Shown here one piece after another: positions 56,825 to 64,000 of a stretch of DNA of 64,000 nucleotides. Source of the DNA: Isoetes taiwanensis (taxonomy: Eukaryota; Streptophyta; Lycopodiopsida; Isoetales; Isoetaceae). Both the position numbers and the translations under genes were made by a program. The stretch lies in contig JAJEKV010000016.1 in assembly GCA_021234155.1 (NCBI GenBank), positions 21,767,863 through 21,831,862 of the forward strand. Direction: 5' to 3'. Under the pieces are notes generated by a model, which was not told the DNA's origin, did not search any database, and was given only the letters and a program-made list of their open reading frames with translations. Numbering within the stretch: the first letter of the stretch is position 1; every line of letters begins with the position of its first letter.

Positions 56825-57435
56825 CAGATGGAGGTATCTCCTGAAGCAATATCTAGATACATGCGCTTAATAAGCTTTGGGATGGTAAAGATATTACACT
56901 ACAAAAGCCATATTAATTCCATGCTTGGCAGAGGTCCACATCGGCACCTGTTAACAAAATTGCCCATGAAGAAGCACAAAACGAGTGCGACCATTCACAT
57001 TGGTGGGCACTGCCTCAGAAATGAGACGAGCAGATAGATTGGGGAAGAGCAAGAAAACAAGGTTTGTAATTGCTACAAATGGGTTTTATTGAAGATGAGT
57101 GCCATACTCTAAAAAATTGCCGAGTGTTTACGCTTATCCTAGCATGACATGCCGGGTTGGTAACACCTAATCAACCACTATATGTGATATTTCAGACGCC
57201 TTCAGTACTGGCGCTAGCACATATATGTAGGAGGTACTAGATATACAAGCCCATTTATGTCATTCGTCACTACATTGACATGTACAAATGTAAAGTTTAT
57301 CATCGACCTTATTACTGCTAAAGTTTTTCCCTTAAAATCCTTCGAGATGGGTTTTTTTTAATCTTGACAGTAATAACCCTACTGTGTGCTTTGTTTGGGT
57401 CCCATAGTCTCCATGGACAATAAAATTCAATTCAT
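56825..57435 (+). mobile_element. LINE 3' end, pentanucleotide-tail family, copy 4
   Basis: It carries KQYLDTCA, KLWDGKDI, INSMLGRGPHRHLLTKLPMKKH and G-F-I-E-D-E-C-H-T-L-K-N-C in broken frames, matching copy 1 (21343-22250). The 3' untranslated region at 57305-57420 (cttattactgctaaagtttt, gggtcccatagtctccatgg) matches copy 2. No pentanucleotide array remains. Confidence 0.75.
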
Positions 57436-57784
57436 AAAAAGAACCTTTCCGGCTAGATTCACAAGTAAAGACAGCCAAAGGAAATCAAAATAGACGCAAT
57501 GGCCCAACGTTCAAGGCGTCTCTTATAAAAGCTTTGACGTTCACTCTAGAAAAATTTCTTCACTTCAACATACTACAAGAAACGACGAGAAAAAGAGTGG
57601 CAACAATAAGAGGTAAGATGGGAATGAAAACAAGATGAAACTACAATGAAGATAAAAATAGCTAGAAAAGCAAGTTGGGAGGTTGAGCACCAAAAGAGAG
57701 GCATCATCCACAAAGAGGTAAAATGTTTCTAAGCTCTTCTCATATCTCCGTAGCACATTTTCCTCCATTTTTTAAAATTTTTTG

Positions 57785-57920
57785 GGTGCCGATTCTGAGA
57801 AATAGAGATCTAAGAGGCCAGAGAAGGCCACATCAACTGTTGCGTGGATAGAATTGCGAGAAAGATTGTAGGCCAAAGGTGGTAGGTCTAGTAGGGTAGG
57901 TGTGCTAAAAACATAGCTAC
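57785..57920 (+). repeat. SINE-like family, copy 5 (diverged)
   Basis: ccacatcaactgttgcgtgg then atagaattgcgagaaagatt gtaggcc, and an end gtaggtgtgctaaaaa, match the end of copies 1 and 2 (ggctggtgtgct then A). Confidence 0.55.
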
Positions 57921-58150
57921 CCGGAACGGGAATGGGAACGGGAACTTGGACCCAAAATTCGGAACGGGAACGGGAACGGATGGGAACCGGATATTCGAGT
58001 ATATTCGAGGGATATTCTAGTATATTCGAGGGATATTTGAGTATATTCGAGGGATATTCCCTTTTCTACCGGGAACTAAAGTGGGAACTTCCGGAACTCT
58101 CGACCCTCTAGAACAGAGTTGGGAATGGGAACAGAGTTGGGAACTTGGTT
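57920..58150. repeat. ggaacggg-rich block with 26-bp tattcgaggga repeat
   Basis: Units of gggaacggga and gttgggaatgggaac recur at both ends. Inside, tatattcgagggatattc is repeated three times (57998-58067). It may be a small element like the GTACGG family, but no terminal inverted repeat is clear. Confidence 0.6.
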
Positions 58151-58429
58151 AAAAATGCAATATGAACAAGGTTCCGAACATTTTCCTAGTTATTAGTGTA
58201 TTTTTGGCCTAAAATATATTAGGTTTAAAACTAGGTTTTCAGTCCATGTAAGGATGGAGCAAAACAAGCATTTCTACCGTACCTGTGGGCGACCAGACTG
58301 TGGGAGCAGAAGCGTCTCTTCTTATTTGGCTCATGCACTTCGTATCAAGTTGGTCCCTTTAAATTTATGATGTTGCTTTCCATCGTTTCCCTTCTGTGTC
58401 CTTACTGTATCTTTTGTAATGCTTATCCC

Positions 58430-58925
58430 TGTTAGTATAATAACCAACACATAACTACCATTGACATTAATAAATATAACCATTGGAACCAACACATTTA
58501 AATTAAAATCCCCCTTAAACCCCCTTTGGTTTGGGTGCATATTCACACGGGGGGTGACTCCGGGCATCGAGAGCTGTCGGATTGGCATATTCGCCCCATA
58601 TTCCTTAATCTACACCGTACGTAAAGTTCCTCGTTTGTGGGGTATGCAAGTACAAGATTTGCTATACTGTATAACAAGATTCGCAAAATACTATAAGATT
58701 TCAACCGGAATACTATATGGTGTTGATTTCGTACGTGCAAAATACAATTATGAGGGCTCTCGCCGCCCCTACGCCACCCCGTGTGAATATGCACCCAAAC
58801 CAAAGGGGTTTAAGGGGATTTTAATTTAAATGTGTTGGTTCCAATGGTTATATTTATTAATGTCAATGGTAGTTATGTGTTGGTTATTATACTAAAAAAT
58901 TTTTGGCCTTCGGGCCATAAAAAAA
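58430..58925 (-). mobile_element. MITE family 1, copy E: long inverted-repeat element
   Basis: The left arm (58434-58570, ttagtataataaccaacac ... cacacggggggtg) and right arm (58765-58900) are near-perfect reverse complements over about 130 bp. Both include aaccattggaaccaacacat and aaattaaaatccccc. The 190-bp core carries the same blocks as copy B in the opposite orientation (tactataagatttcaacc, ggtgttgatttcgta). On the right, aaaatttttggccttcgggcc matches the outer end of copy A. It has no coding capacity. Its transcript would form a long hairpin. Confidence 0.85.
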
Positions 58926-58929
58926 AACA

Positions 58930-60380
58930 AACGTGAGAATATAATGCGGACATGTAGCAATATGTGTAGCAAAGATTATCTACAATTGGGCACCTTGTTT
59001 ATGGAAAACTATTCAAATCTCGAATCAAATATACAATCTTAATTTATGAAAAAAAAGTAGAGAACATAGTTAATATAATAGGTTACGCGGACCTTACAAG
59101 GTGCTTTCACATGTGCATGCAATGTTTTTCTTTGTTAAGCATGGCCAACCGGATTAGTATGGTCTTTGATGAAAATCATTACAAAAGGCGGGGAGTTGCA
59201 CAATATGCATCGCTCTTCAGCGATGGCGAGCTCGCCAAACTTCTTCCAAACTTCTTCCATCGCCTCTTCATCCTCTCCTTGTTTGCATAAGAAGCTTCTC
59301 TTCTTCAAGGATCTATGAATTTCTCTGCTGGTCAACCAAGATGTTCTATCTACGCACCGTGTACCTTGAAGAAGACTTCGGCAACTTCATTCGACCTACA
59401 ACAAATTATGTAAGTGTTTAGCATGATATCTAGGCCATGGATTCCTGCCTTCTTGGCTACATAAATTTATAAGCGTCCTCTTCAAGGACCTCCTAATCTG
59501 TTCATGATCATGAAAACATTTTAAGCTAACTCTATGTGCTCATGGAAAGCAATCCGACAAGAGGACACGGTGCTCTTCTTTGCTGCCATGAACTTGAAGA
59601 CAACACTTCCACATGCTATTATCCGAGGTGCGTGTCAAGACAACAAGTATCCTAAGGATGAATTACCTCGTCTAGTCTTTGAATGGAGTGGGTGTTGTAT
59701 TGATTTGCATGGATTGTCGGAGGGAGATTTTGAAACCTTTGTGTTGAGTTCGGTCTAAGTGGTGGAACCGCAAAAAAAAAAAAAATGATTTAGATCAGCT
59801 TAAGCAAGAAGACATTGTGCAGACCAATCAATTGCAGGACGTTGAAGATTTTGTTCTTGTACAGGAAGAAACGCTTCTAAAGGTGCTTGCCAAAGGTCTT
59901 AATGCTTATTTGAGAATACATTATCCTTGGGAAGAGGCAGTTTATCACGTGCCTTCGGAGAGGCAAGCAAGCGGTTGGAGAGCTTTTGCTGATTTCACAA
60001 AGTATTCAGATTATTCACTCATAGAGCCTTGCTTCCATTATCCCTAAATCAATTATTGGAAAAATGGCCAAAAGCAACTTTGAACTCTGTATTCTTTGAC
60101 AACATCCATCGTGAAAGAGTTAAGAGAATCTGTAGAAAACATGCTTCAACCATTGCTGTATATTTAGGAAGGTATGAATAATGTGAAGAGGGTAAAACAA
60201 CAGAGGCCCCTGGCGTCTCTAAAGCCAGATCCAATCAGATCCAATGCATGACTGCAGGTCTGTTACTACGTTTTTAAAAGATAGGCCATTCTTGGAGGAT
60301 GAATGATTGCTCTGAGAAGAAACCATGTACCTTCTTACACTGCCGAATTGGAAGCTTCAGGCCACTGCATAAGAGCATTA
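58930..60380. other. Unrecognised open frames
   Basis: A frame at 59534-59758 (LKTTLPHAIIRGACQDNKY, WSGCCIDLHGLSEGDFETF) and one at 59817-60047 (ETLLKVLAKGLNAYLRIHYP then WEEAVYHVPSERQASGWRAF) look protein-like in composition. They lie on the same strand, separated by a short A-rich gap. They may be exons or pseudo-exons of one unknown gene. No family is recognised. Confidence 0.3.
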
Positions 60381-60389
60381 CTACAACCA

Positions 60390-60525
60390 TGGAAAATCGC
60401 TTTCACGGTCAATCCCTCCATGGTTACGCCATTGCGCGAAATTGCCATGAGCAGCCGGGGAAAAATCGCTTCGCCATCCAATCCCTCCATGGTTCTGCCA
60501 TTGCGAAATTGCCAAAGAGAACAGC
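60390..60525 (+). repeat. About 68-bp tandem duplication
   Basis: aaaatcgctt ... caatccctccatggtt ... gccattgcg ... gaaattgcca occurs at about 60393-60450 and 60462-60515 with the same internal order. Confidence 0.75.
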
Positions 60526-63430
60526 AGACGATTTGGGAGGGCACGATTTACCCTAATCATTTTAGGAGAACCCTAAAGTAAAAGCTCTCGAGCCTTGCAT
60601 GCCATGTTAGAAATTTTTTATTTTCGAAGGGGATAAACCATTGTCTAAGTGCCATAAAAAATAATGAAAGCGTATGCGCACTCTACATGTACGCATTAGT
60701 ACATCAATTGAAATACACCACAAAATCATAGCAAAACCTTAGTGAAAAGCGTACAAAAATACAAAGGAAACCCCCTGTTATTATGCTACATATTCTTTTC
60801 CTCTGCTCATATGACAGGAGAAATTGGTAACTGGATGTTACGCACCTGGACAAATTCCGATAAGTAACTGATCTTAGGGCTTAGGGCTGATTTTAAAATT
60901 TTTGTGATTTTTGAATAGGAAAGGTGGAAAATCAATTTGTGGCGTCAATCAATTTCTGGCGTCTAGTTTTTCATTCTCTATGCATATCTTGCCATGTAGT
61001 ATAGCTATAACTCACAGCAGCCCTTCTACCCATGTGTTTTCTCATTGCTTATACAAAAACATTTCACCTCTAGTTTTTGTCCGTCATGATCCTGTCAGCA
61101 GCCCTTGGTAGCATTATTACCTTCTCAAATATGGGGCTATGCAAATTGACATTCAAACTGTCTGCAATAATGTAAAGGTGTACCATCACCTGTGGCTTTG
61201 ATATAACATATCCAAATGTTACAAATATATCGAGAACTCTTTCTTTTAGGATGAGGTATTAAAATCATATACATACCTGAACCCCAGGATGGATAATGTA
61301 GTATAGTTGTAGTAGTAAACAATTACAGGTTCATACCATGCTATTTTTTACAGTCTCATTAATTCAAACGAACATGGAAACTTAGAATGCAATGGTCAAA
61401 CTGATCATCCAGCCAAGGGATTAGTTGAGTTTTCATGCATAAATGCTGCCTGTTGCAGCTAGGCAACCTGGTCAATTTTCTGGCTAAGATATGAAAGTAT
61501 AATTATATATAATATACAGATTATCCATATTAATATATGTGCAGATTGATTAATTTGAACCATTTAGTTTCGTGGTTTTCTCCATGCAAGTGCAAAGGAT
61601 GCTTCAGAAGATAATGACCAATGGTCATATTTTATTGAATCTTTGTTTCTAGGAATACCAATTGCAACGATCATATCTGATTGAGTTTTAAGAATCCAGC
61701 ATATTATATCTAACTTATAATCTGCTGTTAAGTTTTCATAAAGTTAACTTTTCCTTGTTGAGTTCAGAAGATGGTCTGAATGTTAGTGTGCATTACGACG
61801 GCCTCCATAAATGTACACATAAAGATAACTTTTCCTTGTTGAGTTCAAAAGACGTTCTTAATATTTTTGTGCACGTTTGTCTTCCTAAATGAACATTTTC
61901 TACTAAAGTATATGGTCCTTTGTCACATTAGATTTAAACTGTATCAATTTAATGCATCTCAGTTAACATCTTCACTGGCATGTATCCCACAGTTTGCCGA
62001 CATTTGTCATATCTAACAAAGCACTTAAGCATGCACATGATGCTCATTCAAGATGTTTATTACAGATCCAGATGCAACTAGCAATGAGCAGAAATACAAC
62101 ATAAAATTATCCTTTGGAGATGCTTCTATACACGACACGTTCTTCAAGCTTCAGAGATGTCATTTAAGTGGTTGGCACCTTTTCAAAAATCAACCTGGGC
62201 TCCTCATGTAGAACCGAGGAGTGATCGTACTGGACTCCTTCAATTCACATTCTGTATATGTATTATCTTGTACTCATAAAAATGATTGGAATACAATAGA
62301 AGTCAATGTAAATTGTTATGTGTGCCACCTCAAGAATAATATGATATCCATTGGTACTTCCATAATAATGCTTTCCAAACAGCTGGACCAAGTCAAGCTA
62401 TGACAATAAGACTCGAAAAAAAAATCCCCATAAAGAACATATCTATTAGAAAGGTATATGTGGAATTAACTGCAAATCAATATCCCATACTTCATTTTTA
62501 GGCAAGAACCATATGCTGTCTCCTATGTAGTATGCAGCAATTAACTGCTCCAAAACGTAGCACGAGTTCTTGGATTGAATAAATTATCTAAGAAGTACTA
62601 TATTATGAACATTCATTTTTAATCCTTTCTATTATTATCTTTCAAATTTATGTTTATTCTCTCTGACACTACTTTGTGCATTTCTGTGTTTCATATAAAA
62701 GGAAATTTACAAAGCATTAATTCATGGATTAATTCATGAATAGAAAAATCCACACCAAACTACGAGAACCTAGAAGAAGGGTTAGAGCCTTGGCCCAGTT
62801 CTTGCTAACTGGTTGGTTCCTTGCTCTGTGCAGAGTCCGCTAAAAGGGCACAATTTTTTTCAATGAATTTATTACATCATTATAGTGCAAGGATTGTACA
62901 AGTATCCAAAAGGCTAAGTACATTCATGTAGAAAGGAAAAATGGCAGACTGTGTGAGGCATATATAGCAGACTGTCAGAGTGCATAACTCTTCATGCTTT
63001 GTTCAGGAACCTCGAGAATGATCTTACATACTAGGAAGAAGAAACAGAATTATTTGTCTGTACTTCGTTTTCGCCATTTATGTGCCCAAAAAGCTAGTTT
63101 TCTTTCCATTGGCCAATCTCAAAAGCTCATATCATAAACTAGAAGTGCTCTTTTGGTTCTTCTAAATAACTAAAAGCAGAAGCAAAGATTGTGATGTACA
63201 GATTAAAGTTTTCTTCAAAAAGTTAGCCAGGGAACGTATTCATCCAAAAGCAGAAGCCTTTTGATTATTCTACGCCTCCTGGCAGTATTTTTTCTAAATT
63301 CTAACCTGCTGCATGATTTGTTTATGCTACGAAAGATTAAATCTGCAGATCCGTGCAATGATAGAGAATCAGAAAAAGAAGATTAGAAAAGCGAAAAAAC
63401 AAATCCATTTACAATATCAGCACTACATAA
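60525..63430. other. No supported gene
   Basis: This is AT-rich intergenic sequence. ataacttttccttgttgagttc is repeated at 61743-61766 and 61822-61846. The right end is probably the 3' untranslated region or flank of the minus-strand gene that starts its last exon at 63434. Confidence 0.4.
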
Positions 63431-63433
63431 GTA

Positions 63434-64000
63434 TCATAGTTTCTCTGCAGAATGGTCGGCAGGAGATAACCAAGAATCCACAGCTGCAACAGCGGCAGCG
63501 GCCCTGTTCGAGCTCTCCTGATCCATTTCGTGCAAAATGTGCCTGTTGGGCTGTCTCTGATCCATCAAAATTCCGCATAGATCATTTGCATTGCTCAAAA
63601 CCGAGGATTTTCCATCCCAAATTTGCTGCTGTGGATGCATTTGTGGCCCAAAAGATGTAGCAGAAGAAGAAATATTAGAAAAGATGTCTGCTAGAAAAGG
63701 ATCCTGAATTCGTTGCATTCTACAATTCTCAGAAATGGGTCTCTGTGCTGCAGCGGCAGGCAGGGAAGAATAATCTAATCCACCCATAAAATCTGTTTTA
63801 GCAAAAGGAAGATGTTGGGAAGGGAGATTTAAGGCAGAGCTGTAACGGAGAAGGGCAGATTGGTCAAGAGGAGGAGCTATGGAGGGCAAATTCGGCATGC
63901 CAAATGCAAGAGGTCTGGTGGGCTGAGGCCTGACAAGGCCGGAAGTAAGCAAGTGATCTAATCTGCCTCTGTGGAGCGACGGATTTGAAACAAATGGAGG
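63434..64000 (-). CDS. C-terminal exon of an unidentified nuclear-regulator-like protein
   Basis: The minus-strand frame is open from the window edge (64000) to tga at 63434-63436, giving 188 residues without an intron. The protein is rich in Ser, Pro, Gln and Ala with no membrane segment. Features include an N-terminal PPFVSNPSLHRGRLDHLL, Leu/Pro-rich PNLPSIAPPLDQSALLRYSS, QQQ-type tracts (MHPQQQIWDG) and an Ala run before VDSWLSPADHS, ending EKL. This composition is typical of the activation region of plant transcription factors such as NAC or Dof proteins. The diagnostic DNA-binding part would lie beyond the window, so no family is named. The start lies outside the window. Confidence 0.6.
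   Translation of the reverse strand, partial: PPFVSNPSLHRGRLDHLLTSGLVRPQPTRPLAFGMPNLPSIAPPLDQSALLRYSSALNLPSQHLPFAKTDFMGGLDYSSLPAAAAQRPISENCRMQRIQDPFLADIFSNISSSATSFGPQMHPQQQIWDGKSSVLSNANDLCGILMDQRQPNRHILHEMDQESSNRAAAAVAAVDSWLSPADHSAEKL

Noticed and set aside
58461-58829. Open frame of 122 residues
   Set aside because: It lies wholly inside the inverted-repeat MITE and changes frame content between copies. It is not a gene.

Overview
The window looks like nuclear DNA from a land plant with a large, repeat-rich genome, most likely a fern (inferred, not proven). The evidence is AT-rich DNA with very few intact genes, spliceosomal introns with GT..AG ends, a PLS-class pentatricopeptide repeat (PPR) gene, a plant-type formamidopyrimidine-DNA glycosylase (FPG) relic, and layers of decayed LINEs, MITEs, SINE-like repeats and an LTR element. 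The PPR gene ends in a DYW-type domain with a KPAKAWIE box in place of the usual PG box and a DYN terminus. That matches the DYW:KP variant known from hornworts, lycophytes and ferns, the lineages with abundant U-to-C organellar RNA editing. The low gene density favours a fern over the compact hornwort and lycophyte genomes.

Layout. 0.6-5.2 kb: a MITE copy, a diverged 635-bp-offset duplication, and a frameshifted transposon gene carrying a GHTHDDIDALFG motif. 7.5-8.5 kb: FPG relic (minus strand) with two tandem versions of one exon. 9.6-10.0 kb: Tourist-like MITE. 10.8-11.6 kb: four-exon cysteine-rich, metallothionein-like gene (minus) with a 28-bp minisatellite just upstream. 12.4-14.5 kb: the PPR gene, with a 2-nt deletion between its E region and DYW domain. 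17.3-18.8 and 25.5-26.3 kb: two PPR pseudogenes. 18.8-21.3 kb: gag-only LTR retrotransposon. 21.3-22.2 kb: LINE 3' end. 28.2-29.0 kb: cluster of foldback hairpins in repeated modules. 29.2-29.8 kb: tandem repeat and alternating purine/pyrimidine tract. 31.0-37.2 kb: MITE, SINE-like and LINE fragments. 37.6-44.9 kb: a LINE split by two other LINEs, one insertion bounded by a perfect 17-bp target-site duplication. 45.5-48.5 kb: strand-biased region with a series of CACC/GGTG mini-hairpins. 48.5-49.8 kb: LINE end, MITE arm and a possible transposase-like gene. 50.3 kb: GTACGG-rich TIR element. 53.2-54.7 kb: truncated L1. 56-59 kb: SINE-like, tRNA-like, LINE and a long inverted-repeat MITE. 63.4-64.0 kb: last exon of a gene that runs off the right edge.

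There are no operons and no intact multi-gene pathway. The two most gene-like loci are the metallothionein-like gene and the right-edge exon. The PPR gene is nearly complete but frameshifted, and the other coding remains are pseudogenes or transposon fragments. All identifications come from reading motifs and splice sites by eye, with no database search.
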